From Chromera velia (taxonomy: Eukaryota; Sar; Chromeraceae): a stretch of 34,714 bases of DNA. The DNA lies in assembly GCA_018398765.1 (NCBI GenBank), contig JAHBMJ010001172.1, positions 1 to 34,714 of the forward strand. Reading direction: 5' to 3'. Shown here one piece after another: positions 23,230-34,624 of this stretch. Made by a program: the position numbers and the translations under genes. Position 1 is the first letter of the stretch. Every line of letters starts with the position of its first letter. The notes below the pieces were generated by a model. The model saw only the letters and a program-made list of their open reading frames with translations. It ran no database searches and was not told where the DNA came from.

Positions 23230-24893
23230 GAATTACGATGCCTACGCACAACACCAGGCTGGCAAAAGCGAAGGCAAAAGCTCTAGCAAACGCTGTAGCA
23301 AAGGCAAAAGAAAAAGGCTCGCAAAGGCCGCCGCTCCCAAACCGAATGCTAAAGCTAAAGCTAAAGCTAAAGGCAAAGCCAAAGCTAAAGCCAAGGCTGC
23401 TCTCCTACTTGCTGCTCCTCCAGACCCAGCCCAACCCAACGCCAACCAGAACGAGGATCTATATGCAGATGGAGAAGCAGTAGGACAAAATCCTCAGGCT
23501 GAACATCCCGACGTCCAGATGGGAGTAGCAGCACCAGCAAACCCCAACCTAAAAGAAGAAGAAGAAGTACAAGAAGGACCAATGAACGAAGGAGAACAAC
23601 AGGGGGCCTCCAGACATAATGACCAGCCTCCAAGGGGACCCCCGCCTCAGTCAGTGCTCAGTAGCATTGACCCCCAATTCCTTAGAGACCTGCAGACTCA
23701 GGGATTTATCTTCAGGTTGGACGGACAGGGGAATGTCGTCCCTATGCGTATGGATACCAATTACTCTCCCGACATCCCTGAGACTCCCACCAGACATCGT
23801 CTCTCCCTAAGAGCATATACCGAATTGCGGCTTACAAGAGACATACCAAAAGTGAAAGTAGACCTTCCTTCCTTCTCGGGAGATCGAACACAAACAAGAG
23901 CATATTGGGGGAGGATGATTCATCTCTATAATCGGATGCAGTGGAATTTCTTTGACTTCAAAGACATGTACTTTCCCTCCACACTCGCGGTTAGAGGCAA
24001 AACCTGGTACGATCAACTTCCTCCTGGGAAGTTGCTTCTCATCAGCTCCCTTGCGCAGCTCACAAACCTCTTCCTGAACGAATACAAATTAACAGAAGCA
24101 GATCAATACTCAGCAGAAGAAAAGCTTTTTTCCCCCAAACAGAAAGTTACTGAGTCACTGGAAGATTATGCAAACAGGTATCGAAATTCTCAGCAGTGAG
24201 AGGAGAAAGGACATAGACGCGTCAACTGTTATTAAACACTTCGTGAAAGGAGTTGTTAACGAGACAGTGAGAGTTGCACTGAGAACAAAAGATTACTCTT
24301 CGTTTCAAGAACTTCTCTTGGATACAAAGAAATACTCTTCTGTAACTCTGGCAACATATCAGGTCTCTGTTTCCAGTGTAAAAATAGGAAGGACGGGACC
24401 CCTGGGGGAAAGATTGGAAATCACCTACCCACACAGTGATGACGTACCCATGCAAGATGTCTCACAAGGAACCCCTGTAGTGAACGTTGCAAACATCGCA
24501 TACAAAATACTGCAGTCAAGGGCACAGTATACCAAATGTGCAGGAACCAGGACACACACTATGAATGGATGTACGTTTCCACCAGAGATAAAATGTAACT
24601 ATTGTCACAAGAAAGGACATATCAGAGCTGCATGCCAAATCAAGAGAAAGGATGAGATGGCAGCTGAAAGAACAGAAAGAGATCGGAGAGGAAGGGAACA
24701 GTACATTCAAAACACAGACAGGGATCAAATTGACACAAATGGATGGGAAGGACCAATGCAAGAACTACCGAGAAAATTTGAAGGAAACAGTGGTAGAACA
24801 CTCAGACCCTACCAAACATACCGCCCCTTCCCTCCCAATAGACACCCACCTCAGCTGTGGAATCGACTGCATATGAATCCACCAGCGCCTTGA
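23230..24893 (+). pseudogene. Gag polyprotein with retrotransposon-gag domain and CCHC zinc knuckle
   Basis: The first segment (to 24199) opens with a strongly basic Lys/Ala alternation (KAKAKAKGKAKAKAKA, about 23340-23400), an acidic Pro-rich linker, and then a retrotransposon-gag-like core (VDLPSFSGDRTQTRAYWGRM through LTNLFLNEYKLTEADQYSAE). A frameshift at about 24180 moves the reading to the frame that continues IEILSSERRKDIDASTVIKH and carries the knuckle CNYCHKKGHIRAAC (C-x2-C-x4-H-x4-C, ~24594). The ORF ends in TGA at 24891. Gag assembles the particle and binds the RNA (family knowledge). The ~150 bases to the protease have no clear single open frame, consistent with a further frameshift between gag and pol or with decay. 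Confidence 0.8.
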
Positions 24894-25041
24894 ACTCCAT
24901 TCTTGATGTTGAAGCCGATGAGACCGAATCACACCATTCCCCAACCTCCGCCTTGATTGGCAACCCATGCGAATGCCATTCCGGTGAACCAAAACCAAAG
25001 ACAAAAACACTGAGGCGTGTGCAGTTCCGAGGCAACTGCAC

Positions 25042-28000
25042 ATGAACAAAAAGCCTCAAATGAAAGAGGACCGAAAACAACCCGACCCTTTACCCCTTCC
25101 TTCTGCTCACATTGCTCATATCAGACTTTCTTCACCAGGTGTAGGACTCTTCATTTCTCTTTTTAAAGAAAAAACTCCTTCTACAGTTGCTCTTATTGAC
25201 ACGGGGGCCGAAGTCTCTTTATTGCACACAAAAGTCTTTCGACGTCTCAGGAAAGAAATACCAGGTTTGACTGTACAAAGAATTCCACTGACTATAAAAG
25301 GGGAAGGGGGACAAGTTTTAGAATTAGGAAATGAAGGGTCCGTCTCTCTGTAAGTAAACATAGAAGGGAAGATGAAAAAACACAGATTTTACATTTCTTC
25401 TTCTATTAAAAATGAATGTATTCTCAGAAAGTCGTTTTGCAATGAACATATTTTGTCTCTCTCTTTTAACCCCGACGTCCTTCAGCTGAAAGGAGAAGGA
25501 GAAAATCTATATGGAATTTCTCTCCGCCCTGTAGAAATTCTCAGGAAAGAAAAACAGTTTATCCAGTCACCTCTCTTCTTTCAAAGAAAAGAAACTCTCC
25601 CTCCTTCCTCTTTCTCTCATGTGTCTACCTCCCTACCTGACGATTCTGTGATTCCCAATGGAAGTGTTGTACATGTAGAGGGCAGTTTGAGACGATATGC
25701 ACCCATTGGGATTTATCTGCATGACAGCATGGGAAGGATAGAAAACCGAAGTGTTCATATTGCTGTGATCAATGCTACATGTCGATCTTTCACTTTCTCT
25801 CCTAATCTCCGTCTTGCATATGCATCTATTTGTGGAACTGAAGGAGAAGAAAATCAAGCGTTTTCAACCATCTGTACAGAAAACAACGAGGGTAGAGAAA
25901 AGGATAAGAGGGTGCGACAAGACTGCAACATATCAGCAGCACAAATGTCTATGTCGGAAGATTCACAAAAAAAAGAAAAGGATGAACTTCTTCCAGAAGA
26001 AAAAGAAGAAGCGATCAAACAAATCAAGGAGACGGTTGAGAAGGCCAGGAATTTGAACCCAGAAGAAAAGAAGAGATTGGAGCTTCTACTATTAGAGTTC
26101 ACTTCCCTCTTTCCAACTAAGCGAAACCCGGGATCATTAGGAGAAATCGAACATGCCATAGAAACGAACACAGAAGAACCAGTTTTTGTCAGACCTAGAC
26201 AGGTGCCGCATGCGCTCAGAGAAAAGGTAGAAGAATAAATAAATAATTGGTTGCAGTCAGGAGTAATCACAGAAAGCCTCAGTTCCTGGAGTGCTCCGAT
26301 CGTTTGCATGAAAAAGAAAGGACCAGGAAATAAAATCAGATTGTGTGTCAACTACCGCTGTCTCAACGCTGTTCTGAAGAAGAAAAACTGGCCTTTACCT
26401 CACATAGATGACATTCTGACTCAGTTCCAAGGGAAAAAGTGGTTCTTAGTCATTGATCTTGCTTCGGCTTTCAATCAAATGAAAGTAAGAGAGAAGGATC
26501 AAGAAAAACTTACATTTTCTTGTCACAAAGGATCGTACAAGTTTCTTCGCGTACCTTTTGGCATTCAGTCCGCTCCCGCCATGCTGCAGAAAACCATGGA
26601 CCAATTGTTTAGAGGATTGATGAATGTATGCGCATGGGGGTACATGGATGACTTACTCTGTGCATCTCAGTCTATGAAAGATCACTTCGCCGACCTTCAC
26701 GCTGTGCTCACTCGCTTCAAAAATATCGGAGCGAAAATTTCATTCAGCAAATGTTCGTTCTTTCAAGAGGAAATACATTATTTGGGCCACAAAATTATAC
26801 CTATAAGTATTTTACCTTCAGGCGAGAAAACAGAATATATTAAAAACGCCGTTCCTCCCAAGACTGTGAAAGTGACAAGGGGATTTTTAGGGTTGACGGG
26901 GTACTACAGGAAGTTTGTAGAGAAATATGCGTCAATAGCAGCACCATTGTATGACCTGACAAAGAAAAACACACCCTTTAAATGGGAGACGGCGCACCAA
27001 GAAGCATTTGACAGATTGAAACAGATCCTCACCTCAGCTCCTATGCTTGGCCATCCTTGTTGGGACGTTCCCTTCATCTTGAAATGTGACGCTTCACACT
27101 CTGCCATCTCTACAATTCTGTATCAAGAGGACAATGAAGGGCATGAATATATAATTTCGTATGCGTCAAGAAAACTCACATCAATAGAAAGATGCTGGCA
27201 TATAAGTGAGACCGAAATGCTTGCATGCACATGGGGAGTTGAGAAATTTAAACCGTGGCTGTGGGGGAGAGAATTCATTATTTACACTGATCATGCAGCT
27301 TTGCAGTGGGTTCACCGACAGAAAGACACTAACCCCCGTCTTATGAGAATGAGTCTGAAACTGTCAGGGTACGATTATCGAGTCATCTACAAAAAGGGAA
27401 CGAGCAATACAGATGCAGATGCGCTTACAAGAGGGTATTTCGTTTACGAACGAATGCAAGAAAAAGACTCAGACACAGAATCAGATGACTCAGTTGTGGT
27501 TGCGGCACACACGACAACGAAGAAAAGAAAAGAAGAAAATCTAGAATCAAACGTACCAAAACCTCTTGACGCACCTTTAATCGTATTACCACACACAGTG
27601 GAAGATGTAAAATCTGTACAAAGAAAAGACTCAGAATTGTCACAAATGATTGAATATTTGGAAAAAGGAGAAATTTCAGAAGGACTCCCTTATCATGAAA
27701 GGATTCGTTTGGTCTCTCAAGCCCCTCTGTATTTGATGCATCAAGGACTACTCCTGCATCTTTTCTCCCCTGCTAATGGACACCGCTCAGGCATGCGTTT
27801 TCTTTTGGCAGTACCAAAACAAATGAGAGAAGCACTCTTACAGAATTCATATTCACACGTTTTGGCAGGACACATAGGGATGCACAGGGTGGTCAGAGCG
27901 TTGTCCGAGAAATATTTTTGGCCGAGTATGTATTCGAACGTGCAACAGTTTGTTCGTACCTGCAGAAAATGCCAGATGAAGAGAAGGAATTTAGAGAAAG

Positions 28001-29259
28001 CATAGTACAAACCACAGATCATTCGAGATGCACTGCTGGAAAGCTTCAGTTTTAACATCGTGGGTCCCCTTCCGGTGATGAAAGAGGGATATAAATACAT
28101 TTTGGTTGTACTCTGTCTCACATCCAGGTACGCAGAATTGATTCCACTGAAAAACCAAAAAGTAGATACAATCGCAACGGCACTTGTATAGAATTTAATT
28201 TGTCGTTATGGCACACCAGTGCGCCTGCAGTCAGACAGGGGGGCAAATCTCTTAGATCTGGTGGTTCAAAGTATCTGTCATTTAATCGGATCAGACAGAG
28301 TTCTAGCGACAGCATATTCTCCAGAAACACAAGGAAGAATCGAGAGAATCAATGCCGACATAAAGAACTCGATGGCAAAATATGTAACCAAATCAGGGAG
28401 TGACTGGAGTACGTATTTTGCCTTTGCCGCTTTCACACATAACAGTACGTATCAAACGAGCATTGGAATAAGCCCCTAGCAGATCATCTTCGGTAAAGAG
28501 CCCAACAATCCATCGCGTTTGTTGGCAGATTTATCTGTCGATGAGAAATTCCTTCTGCAAGATTACGTAGAGATTTTGAAGGATGTCAGAAAAGAGAACA
28601 AAGAAAGAATGCAACTTTTTCAAACAGCAGCAGAACAAAGAATGAGAAGAAAATTCAAAAACGATCCTTCCAAACTAAGGATTTACAAGAAAGGCGATTA
28701 CGTTTGGTTAGAAAAGGGAACAAGGAAAGACAAGAGGATCGGAAAAGGATTGAATGACTTATTTGAGGGGCTTTACTTGATCAATGTTTGTTTACTCAAT
28801 GGAACTTTTGTTTTACGTAAACCGGGGGCACAGCAAACGATGACAGTCAATAGAAGAAGAATCAAACCCTTCCTTTCACGAAATTTGAATGAAAGCGACA
28901 TGATAGAAGTGATATACGAAGAAATTGATGAAGAACCAGAAGAAGTGGTGGAAGTTGCGGATGATGAGGAAATGTCTGAGGTAGAAAAAGCGAGGGAGGA
29001 AGGGGAAATGAAACAAACTTCGCGGAAACGACACCAAACGGACTCAGCCGTTCAAAAGAAGAAAACAAAGACAAACAATGCAGACAGAGACAGTCGAAGA
29101 GACTACGAGGTAGAAAAAATTTGTGGTAGAAGGAAGAAAGGAGACAAATTTGAATATCTACTCAAATAGAAAGGATACGAAGAACTCACTTGGGAGATGG
29201 AAGATGACCTCTCGTGTTCCGAATTGGTTGAAGAATACCTGAGGAAAATCGAGGGATAA
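25042..29259 (+). pseudogene. Pol polyprotein: protease, RT, RNase H, integrase, chromodomain
   Basis: One frame throughout, 4.2 kb, with no indel. Domains: aspartic protease IDTGAEVS (~25195-25218); RT from about 26251 (FLVIDLASAFNQ, VPFGIQSAPAMLQKTM, catalytic YMDD at 26641-26652); RNase H (KCDASHSA, TEMLAC, YTDHAAL, ~27080-27440); integrase zinc motif (HVLAGHIGMH to CRKC at 27961-27972) and core with second Asp in LQSDRG (28234) and Glu in GRIERIN (28342). The first catalytic Asp position is Asn (FNIVGPLP, 28054). The C-terminus is a chromodomain (YEVEKICGRRKKG..., TWEMEDDL, about 29101-29230), thought to target insertion to heterochromatin in chromoviruses. In-frame stops: TAA 25351, TAA 26236, TAG 28003, TAG 28189, TAG 28477, TAG 29167 (the last at the conserved chromodomain Trp). 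Natural end TAA TAA at 29257. Decayed and inactive as read. Confidence 0.92.
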
Positions 29260-29287
29260 TAATGGGGCAGGGAGAAGAGTGAAGAGA

Positions 29288-29594
29288 GAGAGCGCTGACT
29301 GAATGAAAGAAGAGACAAGACATCGTCGCACATGTGAATGGAAAGAGAGAGCGCTGACTGAATGAAAGAAGAGACGAGACATTGTTGCACATGTGAATGG
29401 AAAAAGAAAGCGCTGACTAAATGAAAGAAGAGACGAGACATCATCGCACATATGAATGGAAAGAGAGAGCAAGAGAGCGCTGACTGAATGAAAGAAGAGA
29501 CGAGACGTCGTCGCACATATGAATAGAAAGAGAGAACGCTGCCTGAATAAAAGAAGAGACGAGACACCGCGAGACGCCGTTGCACACGTGAGTG
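29288..29594 (+). repeat. 59-bp tandem repeat, ~5 copies, downstream of pol
   Basis: GCGCTGACTGAATGAAAGAAG-like units begin near 29292, 29351, 29410, 29477 and 29536, with spacing 59, 59, 67 and 59. The third spacing carries an 8-base insertion. Copies share GAGACGAGACATCGTCGCACAT. Minus-strand Ser/Phe-rich open frames over it are by-products. Confidence 0.85.
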
Positions 29595-31136
29595 TAGAAG
29601 AGAACACCATCTGAGTGAAAGGAGAAACTGGCTTCTGTATGATAAGAGAAAAGGAGAACTGTGGTTACACGAACGGAAGGAGAAGAATTAATTCTGCATA
29701 AAGGATGAAAAGCAGAATTGTGATTGTATGAATGGAAGAAGGAAGTTGACCTCCGCATGAAAAGATGGATAGAAGGAAGAAATGTGGTTGTATGGATAGA
29801 AGGGGAGACGGATATCTGCATAGAAAACTGAGAGAAAGAATTATGGATTGTATAAATGGAAAGGGAGACGAAGGGAGACTGACCTCTGTGTAGGGAGGAA
29901 CCATGCATAGTTGTTGCATGGAACAGGAGACTGGCTCCTGCATGAAAATTTGGACGAAGAAGACATCGTTGTAGAAGAAAAGAGACTGCCTTGGGAATGA
30001 TTGAGGGCAAACTTGATAAGAGAAGAATAAAGGGTAGAGGAAGCGTTGTTTGAGTCTGGAATAATTCAGAGAAAGCACCTTCTGACAATAGGGAGGCAGA
30101 CATGAAAGAGAGCAAGATGAATGATTGATTATGCATGCAAGAGAGGTACGATTGGGATCCTGGAGCTGGTGAAGCCAGGAATGCCCGGGCATCGTAGCTG
30201 GAAGGCCCTTTGCCATGTAGAAGGACAAGTGGAATGCTTTGTTCCTTCTCTTTACTCATTTTGCAGGCTACGTGTTATTAGAAATGAGATATTGCCCCGG
30301 TCCTGGGAGACCATCAGACAGAGGCAAGAAGTAACTGACAGAGAGAGGTGCCGGCGTCAAGGGGATTAGAGACCTACATGGAATGATTGACTCATTTGTA
30401 ATGAACCGTAAAGTAATTAATGAAATTCAAGGACCCATACAGTCTGTACATTATATAGTCCGGAGAGACTATGAGTATTTGGATCAAATTCATGAAAGAT
30501 TATACAATCAACCTCTCTGTATAAAGGCCAGGAGCCTTGTTGAGGGCATGGCAAAAATCAGCATGGTGAGAGAGGTGGAAGCAGGAGCATAAATTGCGTT
30601 CTGGGCTCTGATATAGCCCCTCACCGGGCAGGAAGCGACATGATCGCAAGCCCACAGCGCTGGAAATATATGTACGATGTATAAATGAGAGGCACGTGGG
30701 CGATTTCACAAACTTGGAAACATAGAGGAAGATAAAAGAATAGAGAAACACAAACCAACCTTCAGACTCGAGCCAAACACCGGGATAGCGGTCAGCTTGT
30801 TTCTCCAAGCGTCATAAGCCTTGTTCGGATGCGGAGGGCTGGCCATCCAACGTGACGTACAAAGTGATGCTTAGGGCAAGTGAGACTCATACTTCCAGAA
30901 TCAAGTAAAGAGATCGATTGTATATATATAGATCGTAGTAAACGCAGTCCCAGGGAACTATATGGAGATGAGCATTCTTTTCGCTCAAACCATACTCAAG
31001 GAGAAGACTCGAGAGATGATCTCAAGTAAGTGAAAAACTTATCAAGGAGTGACATCATGAGAAGAAGTGATTCAGGTTAGCTGTACTATTGATCATTAAG
31101 GTCAGTTCCCTCTCAAGAGATAGACGGATCTTTACA

Positions 31137-31172
<36 letters not shown>

Positions 31173-31537
31173 TGCTTTTTCATCATTTTTGAGGCAGGCC
31201 CGACGCGGCCCCGGAAAATAAATCTGCATGCATGAAGCCGCGTCCCCGCTAGATAAATTACGCAAAGTCTGACAAATTTGAAAGTCTGTCAAATTTAAAA
31301 AAGTTCAAAATTGAATATACTTTGACGGATGTACGGTGTTGCGCAACCATCAACTCACTGAATGATTGTCAAGTTCAAGAACACAAGCACCATCCTCTAT
31401 ATTCCGTACCCTCACACCTGTCATTCTCAAAGTTGTGAACACCTTCCCCTTTCAGATTCTTATCTATATTAATTCTTCTCTCTTAGCCTTCCCTTTCTAG
31501 AATAACAGTTGTTCAGCTGTACAAAGGCATCGAGAGA
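29595..31537 (+). other. Long non-coding region of the retroelement between the tandem repeat and the third ORF
   Basis: About 1.9 kb. The first part (to ~30100) is purine-rich and looks like degenerated continuation of the tandem-repeat array (GAATGGAAG-like phrases recur). No ORF longer than about 80 codons shows a family signature. Near 31138-31170 is an (AT)n palindrome and at 31202-31244 a GC-rich hairpin. The last 300 bases may hold signals for expression of the downstream ORF. Confidence 0.55.
31134..31244 (+). repeat. (AT)n palindrome and adjacent GC-rich hairpin
   Basis: A run of about 16 TA units is bracketed by ATGCA and TGCAT, making a perfect palindrome. It is followed by an 8-bp stem GACGCGGC (31202-31209) / GCCGCGTC (31237-31244) whose loop contains the palindrome TGCATGCA. 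Both can extrude as cruciforms or form RNA hairpins. Confidence 0.8.
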
Positions 31538-33352
31538 ATGGAAGACGAGAATACGGAAACTTCTCCCAGCTCCGCTCCGCGGCCCCCGATAGAGTCTCTC
31601 TCAAGCTACACACGGAGATTTATGGACCAAGCCAAACAGGCTAGCAGACAAGAGATGCGCAAGGGACTGGGTGAGGACACCTACAACTTTATACTAGATC
31701 AAAGGGCGGAGTTGCATCAGAGATTTGAGGCCTATAAAAACTATGACATCCCAATCGGGACAGCCCATGGTCCTGCAGGGTTATATACGGCGCAGTGGTG
31801 AAAATTTGTCATGAAGGTTTTCGCCCTGACGATGAGAATGCTGATCAGGGAAGCGGGTCTCCCAGGAGCAGCCATCCTGCTCTACCACTCCTGGGTGAAC
31901 GATATCGCTATGCTGGCTCTCACATTCTCTATTATGGCAGTGGCCTGTCCGGAATCGTGGGATGCCACGTTCAAAGCAATTAGGAATTGTCGTCTCCGCC
32001 ACGAGAAAGACTTCCGCAGATATTATGAGGAATACAAAAAGAAACAAATATGGACGGAGTATAAGATCAGTTTGGGGAGAGGGGTCGTTAAGACAATTGG
32101 ATTCTTAGAGGCTATGGCAGGAATCACCAAATACTTTGGCATTGGAGCAGTGAAAATTATGAGAGTAATCCTACAACCTTGGAACCCAGACTCTAATGCA
32201 AAATATCCAATAGCAGCATGGAATCTTGCGACTGCTCATGCGGCATACATAGATCCTTTCTTTACCCCGTCAGAAGAAGGATAATAAAGCACTTTCATCT
32301 CGAGGGGGTTTTTAATAATTCCAGAATTAACATACGAAGACGCATGTGCACAAGGGCTACATGTGTGGCAAGGTCCTTTCAGACAAGGGACGTCAATCCG
32401 GTTAGCAGCATTTTCGCCCGCAGAGCTCTTCTAAGTAGATAATGGAAGATACGGGTTTCCAGTCCATAAAATAATTATAGCGAATATTTGGAATGGAACC
32501 CTTCCAAACATAGAGTATCTATTTGAACGTCTGCTACCGGCCTTCCCGATTTCAGATCCGCTGCAGTCCATCAACAATTCCCTAAGAGAACAAGAAGAAC
32601 CCAGGATTGACAGAATGCCTTTTACCGATAGGACAGACACTCATCCCAGCTTGTCTAGCAGGAAAAAACAATACATGGGAGAGGCAGCAGATTTCCCAAG
32701 CGGACCTGTGCACAACAACATCATGGGTGCTGCTTTATTGGGACAGACCGACAGACAACTACCAAATTGGTTTTTTCGCTCTCCCACCTTTCCGCTCGCA
32801 AGTGATGAAGAGGATGAACGGATAGAGGCAGCAGTCCAAGGTGTATCCTATCTAACTGGGTCGTTCCCCCCTTCACCACAGAACAACGGGGATGACAGAC
32901 AAGACGTATCGAGGCTTAGTCCTCTTCCCTTCCCACCTGACAGTCCAGGAAGGTTCTACAGCCCCTTCCCCTTCGGCTCAAGGCCCCACAACCCAATGCC
33001 CCACAGTTTCAGTCAGTTCTGCCACAGATTTCACAGTTCCATGTCATGAACTTCAAGCCCCAGACCTCTCAGCCCCAGACTTCCGTCGATTGACCCTCCT
33101 TTCGGAGAATATGAGCAGCAGACACTGGGTATGATGCCTTCACCTGCAGCCGGAGACTGGGTTCCAAGGTTCAGCCCGACGTCGATTCCCGGCAGCTCCC
33201 AAGGAGAAGCTCAACAAGGGGACATGGGTCAGGTGGCACCCGCAGACTCCAAAGATTCTGACACACAGTCGGATTGTGTTATTCTCAGAAAAGTCAACTG
33301 TGGGAACAATGGGGCGGATATGATCAATCTTACTCACTCTGAGTCTGTGTGA
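31538..33352 (+). pseudogene. Third ORF of the retroelement (~604 codons), unknown function, degenerate
   Basis: One reading frame runs from the ATG at 31538 to the TGA at 33350 with no indel. It is interrupted by TGA 31799, TAA TAA 32282-32287, TAA 32432 and TGA 33047. Coding character is clear on both sides of each stop: an acidic Ser/Pro-rich start (ENTETSPSSAPRPPIESLSS), a helical basic region (RLRHEKDFRRYYEEYKKKQ), a mixed hydrophobic domain (LLYHSWVNDIAMLALTFSIM; GVVKTIGFLEAMAGITKYFG), a middle part (IIIANIWNGTLPNIEYLFER), and a Pro/Ser-rich tail (FPPDSPGRFYSPFPFGSRPH). I recognise no family. It sits downstream of pol in the sense orientation, where some Ty3 relatives carry env-like genes. 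There is no obvious signal peptide, no Cys pattern and no convincing membrane anchor at the end, so env is not supported. A captured host gene or a second gag-like protein are possibilities. Confidence 0.6.
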
Positions 33353-33810
33353 AGAAAAATGCAGAAGAAAAGAGAAGGTTGATTGTGACACATTTTGTTG
33401 TTCAGAAGGAAGGCCTTGTTGATCAAATGAAGGATTATGGTGAAGAGAAAACTTTGCATTTGAAGGTATGCATAAAAAAAAAAAAATCGTCAGGAAAGAA
33501 GGAAAGGAGAAAAGAAAAAAAAGAGATCTTTTCATAATTTTTTGTATGAGGTGCCTCCTTCAAGTTTGGAAGGGAGGCAACAATAGGGAGGGATATGTTC
33601 TGTTGAAAGAAGAGTCGCGATTTGTTGGAAGGAGCCTTAGGGTGCTGGAAGGGGATTCACTGTTCTGTTAATTGAAAGAAGTTATGGTTCGCTGTCAGAT
33701 CTTTGCGGATCTTCCCCGGCAAAGCACTAAAATATTAACACAATTTATAGTAAACACCAACAGAATTTGTAGTAAAAAAAAATTAAACGGTTGTGGAAAA
33801 CTATCTTAAG
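33353..33810 (+). other. 3' untranslated region of the retroelement
   Basis: No coding region. It contains a partial duplicate of the PPT/LTR junction at 33587-33609 (GGAGGGATATGTTCTGTTGAA) and A-rich runs. Confidence 0.6.
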
Positions 33811-33821
33811 CAGGAGGGATA
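33811..33821 (+). other. Polypurine tract
   Basis: CAGGAGGGATA lies directly before the proposed LTR start TGTTCTATGG. It is the expected plus-strand primer site for reverse transcription. Its position and composition fit; the exact RNase H cut cannot be seen. Confidence 0.65.
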
Positions 33822-34624
33822 TGTTCTATGGAAGTTATAGGCAATAGAATGAAGTTAGGTTTTTTAGATCGAAGGCTAGTAAGAACGACATAAACTAGTC
33901 TTATTTTGTTAGTAAATATTTAGTTATTAAATTGAGCAACAGGAATGATAGATTAAGAAGTCATGGAGAAAGATCAATCGGAATGTAAGAGTTAAGGTCT
34001 TATAGGGCTGATATACAGTAAAGGATGTATACCTTGATGGAAGATTGGTAGAGAATGGATGGAAATGAATTAAACACTTGGTATAAAAGAAATAAAGTCA
34101 GACGATATCAGAAAGCTGATAAAAGAAATAAGGTTAAAAAGCTTGAGTAAAAAAAAAAAGTAATAGAGTTAATAAGAAAGACGGAAAATAGATTGATAGA
34201 AGGTCAAGCAATGAGTCTGATGATACACCGATACAAAGCCGATTAATCGGTTCTGTATCGGTTAAGGCAAAGTATGTCAAACTTGATACACTTTCAAAAA
34301 TGAAAGTCTGTCAAACATGATACACTTACACAATTGATACACTTTCACAATTGGCAACCTTTGCAGGAAACAAGCATAAAATGCAACTTTGAAAAAAAAG
34401 AAAAGAAAGAATCGATTAAAAACTTGACCTCGGAGTAACAGAATTGAATCCCAAATCGAGTTGACTTACCTTCTGGAAGAATTGACTTGAAGCGATCTGA
34501 ACCGACCTTCACTGACTTCAATAACACTGAGTGAATAATTAAAAGATATATTCAACTCCAATTCTAGTTCTATTCTTCCGTTTCGGCTTCGTCTGACCTA
34601 CTGAGTCCGGAGGAGCACGGAACA
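33822..34624 (+). repeat. 3' LTR (intact), shared with a second downstream element
   Basis: Collinear with 15287-15469 plus 21602-22237, beginning TGTTCTATGG and ending GGAACA. By eye it differs from the 5' copy at about 20 sites, nearly all transitions, plus one 13-base length difference. The palindrome is present at 34228-34261. Confidence 0.88.
34228..34261 (+). promoter_or_regulatory. LTR palindrome, 3' LTR copy
   Basis: Identical to the 34-base palindrome at 21841-21874, including the CCGATTAATCGG core. Confidence 0.6.

Larger units (their letters stand above)
15287..34624 (+). mobile_element. Ty3/gypsy chromovirus-like LTR retrotransposon, degenerate, with nested LINE
   Basis: The element is bounded by two copies of a long LTR (about 800 bp). 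The left one is split by a LINE; the right one is intact. Order on the + strand: LTR, PBS, leader ORF and gag with a CCHC knuckle, protease, RT, RNase H, HHCC-DDE integrase, chromodomain, 59-bp tandem repeat, extra ORF, PPT, LTR. RT before integrase and a C-terminal chromodomain place it in Ty3/gypsy, chromovirus-like. Without the LINE and its duplicated target it is about 13.2 kb, long for the class because of the extra 3' region. Numerous nonsense codons make it non-autonomous. LTR divergence is low, a few per cent by eye, so insertion was fairly recent relative to the LTR mutation rate. Confidence 0.9.

Noticed and set aside
25042-29259. UAA/UAG reassigned to glutamine in the nucleus
   Set aside because: Several pol stops could read as Gln, but one TAG replaces the conserved chromodomain Trp, pol ends naturally in TAA TAA, and the nicolin-like gene ends in TAG. 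Transition decay explains the data better.
29103-30259. Minus-strand Ser/Phe/His-rich ORFs of 150-270 codons
   Set aside because: They translate the complement of the 59-bp tandem repeat and its degenerate continuation, and overlap the real chromodomain on the + strand.
31538-33352. Envelope-like gene
   Set aside because: No signal peptide, cysteine framework, cleavage site or C-terminal anchor was seen; position alone is not enough.
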